From contig CM060915.1 in the NCBI GenBank assembly GCA_030737875.1, forward strand, positions 631,782,786 through 631,846,785: a stretch of 64,000 bases of DNA, in the 5' to 3' direction. Positions within the stretch are counted from its first letter, which is position 1. Each line of letters starts with the position of its first letter. The notes beneath the pieces were generated by a model, which was given only the letters and a program-made list of their open reading frames with translations, searched no databases and was not told where the DNA came from. Made by a program: the position numbers and the translations under genes. Source of the stretch: Allium sativum (Eukaryota; Streptophyta; Magnoliopsida; Asparagales; Amaryllidaceae). Positions 11,447 through 24,071 of the stretch are shown here, piece after piece.

Positions 11447-11507
11447 GGGCGCACTTCCCAAGTGCGCCAGTGTATTTTTGTGCTGGCGCACTTCACAAGT
11501 GCGCCAG
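11447..11507. repeat. Paired GC-rich hairpins in the TKY-A 3' LTR
   Basis: GGCGCACTT..AAGTGCGCC inverted repeats occur twice; the second (11483-11507) is perfect with 11-bp arms and a 3-base loop. They lie upstream of the TATA box in U3, where TKY-B and TKY-F carry GTCGAC arrays instead. Confidence 0.75.
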
Positions 11508-11719
11508 TGCATTCTGGCTTGTTTTCGGTTTTTCTGCCTAACTTCGTTCGTCCATATCTTCTTCATACGGACTCCGATTTTCGAAAACTCGGACTCTATT
11601 TCGCGTATTTTTCCGAGACGAACGCAATGGCGCAACCTGTTTCCCCTAATTCCCACATTTGGGATTAGTTATTCTTTAATTTGTGAATGTTAATATTAAC
11701 TGAAATTCGGGGTGTTACA

Positions 11720-11732
11720 TTCTCCCCTACTT
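11720..11732 (-). promoter_or_regulatory. Polypurine tract of TKY-A
   Basis: The minus strand reads AAGTAGGGGAGAA immediately before the 3' LTR start TGTAACACCCC. The same tract is at 29291-29303 in TKY-B. Confidence 0.85.
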
Positions 11733-12349
11733 AAAGGATTTCGTCCCCGAAATCTCTAAGTCCAGGAGAACGTATCCTACCATCCAAACAACCATCTACT
11801 AAACCATCAAACACTGGCATCCATTGTCCTTAAAGTTTCTAATGCAGTATGAACATATGCAAAAAGTGTGTGTATGTGTTCCCTGTCTAATGCAAAATCA
11901 GGCGGTCTACTGATTCAGTTGACCTCCTTAATGCAAACCATGATAGTGCCATACATCCAATATATATGCGAAAGAACCCTATCGACACGTACTATTTCTA
12001 CATGTGTGCACAACCATACACCAAAATGCATCATCCATATGATAACACAACCATTATACATCCATTAATATAGCTACCTATACACAATTATATGCAATAT
12101 GCAATATGAAGTGACTGAGCCGATCTAGTGTCTAAAGTGTGTGTATATGCATCCACGAGCAACCACTAGCAAACACTTGCATCCACACGCATCCATCAAT
12201 CATAACATGTCTCAAACACATGTTTCAACCATAGGTTTACCCTATCTAAAGGTCAAAGGTACTAATGAGAGGACATACTAAAGATAAGATAAGAACTAGA
12301 CAAACGATAAAGGAGAAATTAAAAGACATACCCTCAAAAAGGAATGGGT
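11733..12349 (-). other. Non-coding spacer between pol and 3' LTR of TKY-A
   Basis: About 600 bp with no supported gene. It contains short CATCCA/ACACGCATCC-type repeats near 12150-12200 and matches 29304-29900 in TKY-B closely, so it is ordinary element sequence. Confidence 0.7.
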
Positions 12350-15300
12350 ACAGTGAACGCATCTTCGCTTATGTCTCCCAAGTAGCGTTGCTCTCATCAT
12401 CTCCCTATTGCACTTTGACTAGTTGAACCTCTCTGTTTCTCAACTTCCTAATCTCTGACCCAAGGATGCGAGTAGGAGCTCGTCGAATCGTCGCACCACG
12501 CTCTACCTCCACTTCTCTAAGCAAGCTCGGCTCTACCACCTCTGCGGTCTCATGTAGGCACTTCCTCAAATGTGACACATGGAATACGTCATGTACACCA
12601 CTAAGTCTCTCGGGCAACTCTACTCTATATGCCATCTGTCCAATCTTTTCCTTAATAGGAAACGGTCCTACAAACCTTGGTGCTAACTTTCCAACGGACC
12701 CAAAGAGAACAACATTCCGTAATGGAGTTACTTTGACAAAGACCATGTCCCCAACGTCAAACTCAAGATTCATCCTCCTCTTATCCGCATAAGATTTCTG
12801 TCTGTCTTGCGCCGCTTTCATCCTTCTTCGAATCAAATCAATCTTTTCCGAAGTTTCTCTAACCATATCGGGCCCAAGCAAGATCTTATCCATAGATTCC
12901 AACCAACATGTAGGTGACCGACAAGGCCTTCCATAAAGAGCTTCGAAAGGAGCCATGCCAATACCAGAATGAAAGCTGTTATTATACGCGAACTCCACCA
13001 ATGGAAGATGCTCTTCCCATGTACCTCCAAAATCTAAGATACATAGCCTCAAAAGGTCTTCTAGAACACGATTCACCCTCTCGGTCTAGCCGTCCGTCTG
13101 AGGATGATATGCGGTGCTCAAACACAACTGAGTCCCTACTGCCTCTTGCAAACTCTTCCAAAACTCGCTTGTGAAGATAGGATCTCGATCTCTCACTATG
13201 CTAGAAGGTACACCATGCAACCGAATTATCTCTCGAAGGTAAACTGAAGCTAGCCATGGAGCAGTCCTCTTGCTCTTCACGGGTATGAAATGGGCGCTCT
13301 TAGTAAGTCTGTCTACCACAACCCAAATTCCCGTATTACCCTTCCTCGATATTGGTAACCCATCAATAAAATCAATCGAGACGCTATCCCACTTCCATTG
13401 CGGAACTTCCAATGGGTGAAGCAACCCACCAGGTTTCTTTTTCTCTGCTTTCACTTGTTGGCACACCAAGCATCTAGCGACATACTCGGCCACATCTTTC
13501 ATCATACCGGCCCAAATGAAAACTCGCTTCATGTCTTGGTACATCTTGTCCCCACCGGGATGAATGGTCATCTTCGAACGATGCACATCATCAAGAACAG
13601 CCTTCTTCAAACCCTCGTCTTGCGGTACACAAAGTCTACCATCTCTACGCAACCACCCCTTACCATCTAGGGTGTACCTACTCAAATGGCTGGACGACTC
13701 CCCCCTTATGAGCTTCTGTTCTAACTCAACTAACTGTGGGTCGTCCTGCTGTGCCTCACCAACCCGTCCCAAAAGAGTAGGTCTGACCTCTAAGGATGCT
13801 AGCAAACTGGGTATAAAGTCAACGGAAGGTCTGAAATCAAACATCGAGATAAATTCCAAGCTTCGTCGTTCCACGAACAACGGACTCAAGGACAACCTTT
13901 TTCTGCTTAAGGCGTCTGCCACCACGTTACCCTTGCCAGGGGTATATGCTATCTCAAAATCATAGGATGCTAAGAACTCCATCCACCTTTGTTGCCTTAA
14001 GTTCAAATCCTTTTGAGAAAACAAGTACTTCAATGATTTGTGGTCAGTGAACAATTCGAACCTCTCGCCAAGAAGATAATGGCGCCAAGTCTTAAGCGCA
14101 AAAACAATAGCGGCCAACTCTAAATCATGTGTAGGGTAATTTTTCTCATGCGCTCTCAACTGCCTTCCCCCATAGGCTATTGCCCTTCCCTCTTGGATTA
14201 AGACTGCGCTTAGTCCTGTCCCACAAGCATCGGTATAAACAACAAATGGCTTACTCCCATCTGGCAACACTAAGACTGGAGCTGTGGTTAAAGCTCTCTT
14301 TAACCGTTGGAACGCATCATCACAATCTACGTCCCATGTGAAGACTAGATTGTTCTTTGTCAAGCGAGTTAATGGGGCTGATATTTTCGCGAAGTCCTTG
14401 ATAAACTTCCTATAGTAGCCAACCAACCCCATGAAACTCCTCACCTCGGTAGCATTCTTCGGAACCTTCCAATCTTGGATGGACACTACCTTCGCGGGAT
14501 CCACAGCTATCCCTTCTTTGGAGACCACGTGCCCTAAGAACCGCACCTCATTCCTCCAAAAGTGACATTTAGAGAATTTAGCCTTAAGGCTATGCGCTCG
14601 AAGAGTCTCCAACACTTCCCTAAGATGTAGGGCATGCTCTTCTTCACTCTTAGAAAAGACCAAGATGTCATCCACAAAGACCACCACGAACTTATTAAGG
14701 TACTCCCTGAACACCCTACTCATCAAATCAACAAAGTATGCAGGGGAGTTCGTCAAACCAAAGGGCATCACCAGCCACTCATAGAAACCATCCGGAGTCC
14801 TAAAGGCAGTCTTCTCTATACTATCCTCAGCCACTCTCAACTGATGAAACCCCGTGGCTAAGTCCAACTGCGAAAAAATTGAGGCGCCAACCAACTGATC
14901 AAAGAGATCATCAATCCTTGGCAATGGGTGTCTATTCTTCTTTGTAAGTTTGTTGAGTTCTCTATAGTCTATACAAAGTCTGAGGGACCTATCCGCCTTC
15001 GTGGAAAAAACTACTGGAGCACCCTACTCCGATATACTTCATCTTATGAACCCCTTCTCAAGAAACTCTCCTACTTGCTTATGGAGTTCCCTCCTCTCAT
15101 GAGGAGCCATGTGGCGCACTGGCAAAAATACTGGTTTAGCATTGTCCACCAGATATATTCGGAAGTCTATCTCCCGCTTCGGAGGTAAGCCCTTCACCTC
15201 CTCAAACACATCCGAGTATTCCCGGACCACTCTAACAGATCGCAAACTCTCGACCGAAGAGTCAAGCGATTAAAGATAACTTAGCATAACAGAATTCATG

Positions 15301-15812
15301 GGATTACAAGAGATCTCGAGAGTGTTACCCAAGAGGGTCATGAGCCTAACAACTCTCCTTTCACAATCAAGAACGACACCATTACTGGATAACCAGTCCA
15401 TGCCCAAAATTAACCCATAGCCCGTGAAGCCCAAAACAAAAGCATGACATCTAAACTCAACGCTAAGTATAGAAATCTTCAAACCCAAACATATCATGGA
15501 CAAATAAGTGGAGCCCCCAATTGGGTTTGAAACAACCAAGGGATCATCTACTAGACTGGTGTCTAAGTGCAGTGACTCAACTAATGATGATGAGATAAAC
15601 GAATGCGATGCGCCAGAGTCGAATAAAGTACGGACAGGATGATCAAACAGAAAAACCAGACTTTCAACGGAAATAGTTCTACCTCTTTCCTGAATCGGTG
15701 GAACTGCGAGAGCCTGAACTTGCCCCCTTGCCTGACCTGGTGCCATAAGAGCTTGCACCTGTCCTCCTGAGGTAGATCCCGTCCTCTGCCCCTTCTTAGG
15801 GCAGTCCTTCAC
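12350..15812 (-). pseudogene. pol: TKY-A pol (protease-RT-RNase H-integrase-chromodomain), broken
   Basis: Read leftwards, it encodes protease (FDSGASHSF near 15625), then RT with [18 protein letters not shown] and the catalytic FVDD (near 14670). RNase H follows (YTDACG, FTDHKSL), then integrase with an HHCC knuckle (H..H..CLVCQQ) and D,D of the DDE core, then the linker GPF motif (..FVGPFPI) and the start of a chromodomain. Breaks visible against TKY-B: Glu to TAA at 15270-15272, Arg to TGA and Trp to TAG near 15030-15040, Gln to TAG at 13086-13088 beside the catalytic Glu, and Trp to TAG near 12404 plus a TAA in the chromodomain. The longest intact piece is 612 codons (13086-14924). The protein would process, copy and insert the element; this copy cannot do so as a single product. 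Confidence 0.93.
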
Positions 15813-16675
15813 TAGATGCCCTGCTTCGCCATAGTGGAAGCAGCCAGTCTTCTTCTTCTTCCGACAATCTTTGCTTAGGTGGCCTGGTGTCCCGCAATTG
15901 AAGCACTTCTTCTTTCCCTTGCCACCGTTGCCTTTCCCACCCTTGTTTTGCTGTTGCTGTTGAGGTCTCTTCTGATCTCCTTCTTCTCGGGTGCCTTATT
16001 AGCATTGGGACCCTTCTCTTCCTCATGCATAAGTGCCATGTCTACTAGCTTCTCAAAGGTGGCCCCCATAGGGATGTGAGTCATAGCCAATCCATGCATC
16101 GGTTCATTCAAGCCTTTAACGAACCTCAGAGCCTTCTTCTCCGGTGTATTCACCATGTCCATGCCAAACCTTGCTAGCTGATTAAACTTGTTGACATATT
16201 CCTTCACTGATAAGTTTCCTTGCTTTAATGTCAAGAACCTTTCCATATAAAGATTTTCTTCCGCACATGAGAGAAACTTTTCCTCAAACCTTTGCCTGAA
16301 ATCTGCCCAAGAGTCAACAGGGCGCTCTCTATTAGTGACCTCCCACCAGAACGAGGCCTCCCCCTTCATTAACCAAGCAGCTAACTTGACTTTCTTTCCT
16401 TCTTCCATCTCAAAGATATCTATCAACTCTTCCACCTCCTTAAGCCAATCCCTAGCTTCCACAAAAGTTTCTAATCCTTGAAAAGGTTTCCCTCCCATAG
16501 CCTTAAATTCCTTGCAAGTCTTAGCAAAAGTATCCGCGCGAGGAGGAGGAAGATCGGGTGCAACTGGTGGTGGAGGAACATTTGCTGGACCCGCAGCGGC
16601 GACCCTAGCCTCCATCAATCTCCTATACCATACTGGTATCGTCACACCCTCCGGAAAGTTAAGATCTTCAGCCAT
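15790..16675 (-). pseudogene. gag: TKY-A gag, frameshifted before the zinc knuckles
   Basis: The ATG at 16675 starts MAEDLNFPEGV..., a capsid-type gag with the retrotransposon-gag core (FVEARDWLKEVEEL.., LAAWLMKGEASFWW, LKQGNLSVKEYVNKFNQLARF). It matches the TKY-B gag closely until about 15981, where one base is missing (CCTTCTTC against CCTTTCTTC in TKY-B). The native frame then resumes and carries two CCHC knuckles (CFNCGTPGHLSKDC and a second CFHYGEAGH form). It assembles the virus-like particle and binds the RNA. The frameshift removes the nucleocapsid part. Confidence 0.92.
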
Positions 16676-16858
16676 GCTGAAACGAAAAAGGAAAGATTCA
16701 AAACGGAGAATTCGAAAGATAAAGATATGGCTATTGGGGATTATGCTTTTCTTTCAAAAACTTTTCTCTTAAAAGACATGTTTTTGAAAATACTTCTTCC
16801 AAAAATGTTTTTAGAAAAATAGGTTTTCTAAAAAATTTATCTGTTCTGGTAACCTTCA

Positions 16859-16870
16859 GCTCTGATACCA
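16859..16870 (-). promoter_or_regulatory. Primer binding site of TKY-A (tRNA-iMet)
   Basis: The minus strand reads TGGTATCAGAGC two bases after the 5' LTR end. It is the canonical plant initiator-Met tRNA primer site. Confidence 0.95.
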
Positions 16871-18116
16871 CGTGTAACACCCCACACCCGCTAAGGTCAC
16901 TCACTAAGGGAATGCCTTAACTTCGGTGGAGTATTTTAAGTGAATATAGAACAGAAAAATTACAACAAGACAGATATAAGTAATACTTGAAATTTAAAAC
17001 ATCATTTCATTGCAGCAGAAGGTAAACATGTTTGGTTACATACCAAAAACCAACAAGAGTCAAGTACAAAATATCCATCTTGATAAAAACATAAGTACAT
17101 AATCCCACTACATACTAATAGCCATAATAGAAAAGATAAGCTGAGCTTTACATCAACGGTCCAAGCTCCAAAAGATAGATAAAGTAATCTGATCAAAGCC
17201 CACTAGTGCTAGGCCCAACCTGAGGACCTGGGGGGGGGGGAAGATAAAAACAACGGGGTCAGACATAAGTCTGAGCGAGTCCTACAACTTTAACAATACA
17301 ATCATTAAAGTAACTAGGGTATGATATAAACTTGGTACGGTAACGACTGGGGATAAATAACTACACGAAGCAGCCAACTAGACATAGGAAGAACCAAGAT
17401 AACGGTAAAGACGCATCTACCCACCCAAGGATAATTACTAAACTGCACCACACTAGTCATTCCTAACTTAAAGGTTGATCCCACCCAAGGACATAGAAAA
17501 TATAACTAGTAGTTTCGTGTACCCCTAGCTGACCACATAGGTGCAGTCTACCCCTATCTCCACTAGGTGTACCCACTACTCCCCAAGCGATCGGCTCCCT
17601 AACGTAGATACCCGTGCTGGCCCCACAGTGGGGTGTATCACTCCCCAAAGTGGCAACCCGATACAACCAACGGTGCACGGCTTATACCTACACGATGCAA
17701 CAACGTCTTACCTACCAGCCCGATTCCACACACGCATATGAAACCCATTGGACTTGCGTTGCCACCGCTAACCCGTTTTGGCCTCTTATAGTCAAGCCCA
17801 GTACGCGTGTCCCGTCCTCGACATGGGTCGAGCCCACAAAGATACATATGGGTTACTGGTTGAAATGGGCCCCCACAAGCTACCCACCTAAGCTTGCCCC
17901 CTCTAGTGTATCCCACTTAACCCTTTAATCATGTTTAATTACATGTTTCCACTTTGGTTAAGTATTCTAATCGTATTTTCTATTGCCACCCAAGGCAACC
18001 ACTAGATTTCCACATGCCACCCAAGGCACCCACTTAACCCCTCATGCCCTACTACATGCTTATCTGGTTAAGTGTTTCTTAATTGATTAAGACCGTAACC
18101 ATTGTAAAGACCTTTC

Positions 18117-18326
18117 ACATTAGGCTGTCTTTTATGGCAGTTGGATTTGCCGGTCAGGTCCGGGCAGCCTTACGCCATAACAGAGTCTAACCTCGTGTCT
18201 TTACACTTGTCACGTATTTAGTTTATGCCTAAGACCTCTCACATTGGGCCAATCATTTGTAGCCGCTGGATTTGCCGGTCGGGTCCGGGCAGTCTTATGC
18301 TATAAAAGGGTCCAACCTCGTGTCTT
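18117..18326 (-). repeat. Tandem stem-loop units in the TKY-A 5' LTR leader
   Basis: Two units (18117-18201, 18231-18326) lie about 1.1-1.3 kb downstream of the TATA box in transcription order. Loop and arm arrangement are the same as at 9969-10187. One arm of the second unit has a single substitution (GCTATAAA for GCTACAAA). Confidence 0.7.
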
Positions 18327-19430
18327 AGTCGATTAATTACACCTAATTAATCACCCCCATATTTTGAATTAAATTTCCCTAATTAATTCCAATTTAATGA
18401 TGTACATAATTGACTCAATTATGTTCATCCACTTATGGTATGCAACATCATACCAATTTCACCACAATTTTGTTAACATGAATATTAACCCCATCGTTCC
18501 CCACATAATACGCTAACATGACATACTTAAAAGGGAAGATTCATCACAAATACAATGGGTTCAACTTAGCATAACATTATCATCAACATGGGTTTTAAAG
18601 GTGTCAACTTGCATATATGACCATAGCATCAAACCCAACTAGCATAAATAATCAACCCAAACTTGCATGAATCACATATGTCATAAAGAGGGTAACTTGC
18701 ATAGATGTTCATGTCATAGACCTATCATAAAGGGATAAAATTGCATACATGTCATAGGTCTAAAAAGGGATGAACTTGCATATGTTACTCATATCATGAA
18801 AAGGGGTAAACATGCATATATATGCATGACATACAAAGGGGTAAACTTGCATATGTATGCATATCATACAAAGGTGTGAACTTGCACATGTTACTTGCAT
18901 ATAATCAAACACCAAACTTGCATAACATGTCATATATGAACTTGCATATAATCAAACACCAAACTTGCATAACATGTCATATATGAACTTGCATATAATC
19001 AAACACCAAACTTTCATAACATGGTGTCATAATGGATCAATGTTTATCATAGTGATTTGCATAACTAGCATCATGAACATATAGCATAAAACTTGCATAA
19101 CTAGCATCATGAACATGTAGCATAAAACTTGCATAACTAACATCATGAGCACATAGCATATGATAACATAACTTGCATTGATCCACATTCATAACCATAA
19201 CCTCATTACATCCTATCATAATTAGTTTAGCAATTGCTTGCTTAAGGCATAGAAACTCACAACTTGTTGATTAGCACTCCTATGAAGAAGATTTAGTTGC
19301 TAGAGTTGATTAGAAGTTGATTTGAGAAGCTATCTTCCTCTCTAATTTGTGGAGGCTCCTTCTAGTTGCATTTTGACGGCATGATGACGTTGTATCTATT
19401 TTTAATATGGATTAGGGTAGTCTTAGGGTG

Positions 19431-19440
19431 TATTTATAGA
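19431..19440 (-). promoter_or_regulatory. TATA box of the TKY-A 5' LTR
   Basis: TCTATAAATA on the minus strand, about 430 bp into the LTR, is the probable promoter of the element transcript. Confidence 0.65.
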
Positions 19441-19873
19441 TTTAGGATGTAGTTTAGGCCATAGGATTAACCCTAGTTTAGATCTAAACCATCAAAAATC
19501 GTCACAGGTCAGCAGAACAGACCAGAGAACCAAAACAGGTGCACCAGGCCAGCCAGGGTCAAACCAGAAAGCTGTGCAGGTTTCTGGCTCGACACTGGCG
19601 CACTTCCCAAGTGCGCCAGTGTATTTTTGTGCTGGAGCACTTCACAAGTGCGCCAGTGCATTCTGGCTTGTTTTCGGTTTTTCTGCCTAACTTCGTTCGT
19701 CCATATCTTCTTCATACGGACTCCGATTTTCGAAAACTCGGACTCTATTTCGCGTATTTTTCCGAGACGAACGCAATGACGCAATCCATTTCCCCTAATT
19801 CCCAAATCTGGGATTAGTTATTCTTTAATTTGTGAATGTTAATATTAACTGAAATTCGGGGTGTTACAATATT

Positions 19874-22639
19874 CTCTTGTAGTCTTTTCGTGTTAATTAG
19901 TGTATGGTTTAAAGTTTGGGTCTATTGGGAAAAAGGAAGCAAAAGAAACACAGTAAATGAAGTGTCATGGCATGATACTTGTATTTTGATACTAAATTAC
20001 CACGATTTGGGAGCAAAATTTATTTGATCAGGCAGGCATCAGTTTGTATTATCTGAAAATTTAAATTTAAATTTATACTGATATATTAGAATATCACAAA
20101 TTAAAATCACATAGGAAATAAAAACAATTTCAAACGGTTTGCACAAATATTAATTATAGGCCAATGACTATTTGGACATACTGGATTGTAATAACAACAG
20201 TATAATCAAGGAAGCATCTTGATGTAGGTTGCACTAAATAAATTGCACTACAGAGTAACCGTAGTAATTATAAATGCAAAATTCAAAAAGTAGGGTGTTA
20301 TCAAGATAGGTAGTAGATAAACAAAAAGAGAAGAAACTAATGGAACAACATGGTAAGTTGTTAAGTTATTCATTATAGAAAACAATGAAATAACAAACAA
20401 CATGATAAAGGAAGGCTGTAAAGCAAAGCAAGCACATGTAAGGACGCTTACATGGTAGATAAAAATAAAAGAGGCGTTATCGTCATATAAAGCCATAAAT
20501 CTAGTTAGATAAAAGATTTTTAAAAAATATATCAATTAGCTGTTAGAAAGAGAATAGTCAGTAAATAGAAATTTGGAGTTGTTGATAGCGAGCATATGAC
20601 AATTGTTTTCCCTGGTTATTTGAAGTAGAATTATTGTTAGGTTACTAGTCTAAATACATTTGTAGTACAAAGTGCAAATAGAACAACTAAGAAAAATATT
20701 TGAGTTAAGGGCTCATACTGGAAACAAAATGTGTGTGCTTAATTTTAAAATCATAGGAGAAAAAACAAACAAACTAAGTGCAAATTAGCAGGTAGCTGTG
20801 CTAATAACAGATAACTAATAAAAAATATATTTTGTGGCTTGATTGCTAACCTGAAAAAGCTTTTGTACACATCAAACTCATGAAATCGTGTTATTTAACA
20901 AAAGGCGAACCAAAAAACATGTATGAGACAGAGTGCAAGTAGCTAACATGATTAACATATTTCTTGGTTACAGGCTGAGAGTGGAAACAAATTGTTTGGA
21001 TCCTTTCTTAAATCACATGAAGAAATAGAAAAGTTTATAGTGTCGACTAAATTAAAATTTAATCATGTGTTTAACAAGTACAAATAATTTGTATAGTAGA
21101 TTAGTGTGTAGAAATACTTAAATCATCAAATTGTAAAGAGACAAAGATAATCTCCAAATATCAGCGAAACTGCACTCAACGTGACCTGTACTATCGGCTG
21201 TGTAGTCTCGCGCTACACATCCGTTCTACTTAAAAAAACTCGACATGTACTGCAATGATGTTTCAAAAGCATGATCAGGAGTTGACTACATAGTTTACTT
21301 AGTTTACATGATTTAGTTAATTTTTTTGTGTTTTCTCCCCTAGTCGGATAATATATAAGTTAAATATGCTCTCTTCATTTCAACTTTAACTAATTTTATA
21401 CAAAAATTAAATATGTGTACAGAAAGGGAATACAACAAAGATATATACTGAACATTTAAAAATTAAATAAAAATTGATTTGCATGTACATTTATAGCATG
21501 CATAAGATAGCCTATGAAAGTTGTTACCGTAGTAGTGCTTGAGTTGGATTTTGCTACTTTAATTATATCAAAATGACTACAGCGAGACTTTTAAACAACA
21601 TTATCTTTTATAATAATGTAACTAAAATGTTAGCACATGTTAATATAATTAACCTAACAAATTAAGCATATACAACAACCAAGCACATCAAAAATGTTAA
21701 CAATATATCATAAAAATTAGAAAAACATTAAAAAAAATTAAAAGGACTTCCTAGGTGGCAATATTACCTCACAAAGTGTTACATGATTACAAATCTAGAC
21801 TTTCCACATTAATTTTTTTTCTATGAATGTTTGCATATTTTATGTTGTTCTCTAGGATAATCTATTTGTTGTTAAAAATAAACTGATCTTCACTGTTATA
21901 TTTTATAGCTCGTGAGAAAGAACTTATTCAATACAGTCACTGGCACAGATGATCATAAAGTTAACGGTTCTCTACATTAAATAAGCAGGAAGATATGTTG
22001 CTATTACGTAAAATAATTTCAACAATAAAAAAGCATGCAGCTTCACCTTGTCAAGGAATTTGAAATCTAAAATGTTTTTTTGTTACAAAAAATTTATATT
22101 TTAAACTGACATAAGCAGATTCACTTTGAATTTTTATTCAGTTATACAACAATTAAAAATTTAGAATAATAAAGTATTCAACTAAAAGTAACAAAAAGTA
22201 ACATCTGGATGCTTTTAACAACACTTTGGAGGCACAAGAATTTAGCATTTTGAAATGATTTTACATTTGATTATACAGGCAAACCCGATAAATTTCTTTA
22301 TTTCGATTTTAAGTAATAGATATCAACTGCAACAATTTCTTTACAAAAGTAATGACTCGCTGATATAAACCAAGAAATCGCATTGCAGATGGATGGGCAT
22401 ACCTCAAAATTCGATATAACTTTAGTATTGGCATAGAGATGTGGTGATATTTCATTATGAATAAAAGTTGTAAGCATACTCTGTTGCTATCAACAAACAT
22501 TTTCAGCAGTACACTATAAAGAGTAGCAATGAATCCTACAAACTGGCAAAGAATTTGAAATGCAGACCCTAATGAAAGACTAAATCCACCTTCTAGGATA
22601 GTCATCAAGAATGACCACATAAATTTAACAGCATGTCAT
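19874..22639. other. AT-rich flanking DNA, no supported gene
   Basis: Between TKY-A and COP-C the DNA is strongly AT-rich with scattered stops. One minus-strand frame of 103 codons (22309-22620) is hydrophobic (..GSAFQILCQFVGFIATLYS..), but it has no recognisable domain and no clear splice partners. I saw no LTR, TIR or RNA gene here. Confidence 0.55.
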
Positions 22640-22644
22640 AAAAA

Positions 22645-23515
22645 TGTTAGATTGTTGTTCGTAACAATGTGAATATAGCACGAATCCGATAGCAATCAGT
22701 AAATTGTCACTATCCAATTATCACGTCAAGAAGCGTTACTATTTTGAAGTACAATCAAAATCAGCAATGGAAAAGCGGGACCAGATTTGCAACAGTAAAA
22801 AACTGTAGCAAAACAAGGAACGGAGAGAGAAGTACCTGTCAGTAACGTCCAAGTGCAGATGTAATCTGTTTCCTTGAAACAATATTGCTCCCTCAATGGC
22901 ACTGAAGGTTACCGAGCAATTGTTTCCAAAGATAAAACGGACCAGTCTTCGCAGGTTGAAGCGCTTTCAATTGCAGAGCAACGCGAACTCAAGTGAGCAA
23001 TAATTTAGAACAGTTTTGCAGAGCAGAAAAAAGGGAATTTTTCGGGTGATTTGATTGTTCTGTCATGAAGCCTTTATATAGTGGCTAGGGGATGTCTTCT
23101 GAGCAGATGTGACCGTTCGTACGGACGCGGGCGCGTCGGCTGAGCCCGAAAGGAAACGGGCGCACCTGTTCGCTGCGCAACCCCAAGAGCCAAAAGGAAA
23201 CGGGTGCATCCGCTCCGTTCAAAATAGATCCGTCCCACTACAACAAGGCCGAGCGGGTTAGCGGCCGACGGAAATCAGGAGACCCCAAGAGGCCCAAGGC
23301 CCTATCTATGACATTTTAATATTTATTATGAAGGCCTAATGCCTACATATCCTCATTCACTCAATGCTTCATGTGCTTATTTCTTTTGTTTTGAAATAGC
23401 ATATTGGGCTTTGGTATATAAGGAGACATAATCACAAATCACACACAATGTGGGACTTATATTTCTCCAATACCACTCAACCTCTTCTTCCCAATCTTCT
23501 CATTTATTTCCAACA
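22645..23515 (-). repeat. 3' LTR of COP-C
   Basis: 871 bp with the homologue at 39644-40503. It carries a minus-strand TATA-like CTATATAAA near 23073-23081 and a GC-rich patch at about 23100-23280. The motif CTTGAAACAATATTG at 22873-22887 is complementary to the primer-site region (see findings). Confidence 0.93.
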
Positions 23516-23527
23516 ATCCCCCACATG
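23516..23527 (-). promoter_or_regulatory. Polypurine tract of COP-C
   Basis: The minus strand reads ATGTGGGGGAT directly before the 3' LTR start TGTTGG. Confidence 0.75.
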
Positions 23528-24071
23528 AATGAGAGATTTCTTTTTGTTCTTAAATTTGGTGAAACATTTAACGTGTCGGTAAAAGTAGCATAATGGCCTT
23601 GAACTTTTATTAGTGTTTATCGTTATAACCTACTGGCGAATCAGTAGACGAGATTGTCTTTGAACTGTAAGCCTTTTGAGTAAGTATATAAAGATAACAC
23701 ACGCTAAGTGTTTCTAAACCCCTTGGTTCTCTGTTTGTGTTCGTTTTTGCCATGAACACCTGCTTGGTCTCATGAGTGTTTAAAGAATTCGACCTTACAA
23801 TTCTTTTTGAAGCGGCGCCTTCACACTCACGTGGGTGATTCTATAAAGAGTATCCAATAATACTCCACTTGGGTCTTTTATAACACCACAGTATAGACAT
23901 CATTAAAAGCTAAGCTTATCCTATTCTCCGACGGGTTGTGCACTGACTTATCATAGGAATGGTTTGTATTTTAACAGTGCCATTAAGTTTATCTATAAAC
24001 TTAGTTGTCCCTTTGAACCTAGATCTTGGGATCTCCAGTCAACTAGGTGGGGTTTCCGTTTAGAAAAACTT
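23528..24071 (-). other. Non-coding 3' region of COP-C
   Basis: About 540 bp between the RNase H stop codon and the polypurine tract; nothing else recognisable. Confidence 0.6.

Larger units (their letters stand above)
1900..11719 (-). repeat. 3' LTR of TKY-A, split by ATH-G
   Basis: Two blocks (1900-2447 and 9287-11719) together give about 2.98 kb and align over their whole length with the 5' LTR at 16873-19868. The gap is exactly ATH-G plus one ACCCA duplication. The LTR carries a TATA box (11282-11291), two GC-rich hairpins (11447-11507), a 47-bp minisatellite (about 10756-10885) and two related stem-loop units (9969-10063, 10093-10187). Open frames of about 90-105 codons near 9404-9791 exist on both strands but are not kept in TKY-F, so I treat them as non-coding. 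Confidence 0.93.
1900..19868 (-). mobile_element. TKY-A: Tekay/Del-like Ty3/gypsy chromovirus, minus strand, interrupted
   Basis: Complete LTR retrotransposon read on the minus strand. Both LTRs begin TGTAACACCCC and end GGGGTGTTACA, an 11-bp terminal inverted repeat. They are flanked by ATATT duplications. The order from right to left is 5' LTR (16873-19868), tRNA-iMet primer site, gag, protease-RT-RNase H-integrase with a broken chromodomain, polypurine tract, and 3' LTR (1900-11719, split by ATH-G). The integrase C-terminus with GPF and chromodomain-like residues, together with the roughly 3-kb LTRs, points to the Tekay (Del) clade of chromoviruses; the clade call is by family resemblance. 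Several stops and one frameshift make it non-autonomous. TKY-B (26213-37804) is a close relative and TKY-F (from 59036) a more distant one. Confidence 0.93.
16873..19868 (-). repeat. 5' LTR of TKY-A
   Basis: 2996 bp, TGTAACACC..GGTGTTACA. It holds the TATA box at 19431-19440, GC-rich hairpins at 19595-19619 and 19632-19656 (upstream, in U3), and in the presumed transcribed leader the stem-loop units at 18117-18201 and 18231-18326. A poly-G stretch of ten at about 17231 is a local difference from the 3' LTR. ATATT follows at 19869. Confidence 0.95.

Noticed and set aside
12466..12792. Plus-strand ORFs opposite the Tekay pol genes (also 13398-13965, 29837-30364, 31027-31537)
   Set aside because: Antisense shadows of the integrase and RT coding strand.
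22309..22620. 103-codon hydrophobic minus-strand ORF
   Set aside because: No domain, no splice partners that keep frame, AT-rich hydrophobic bias; mentioned only in the flank entry.
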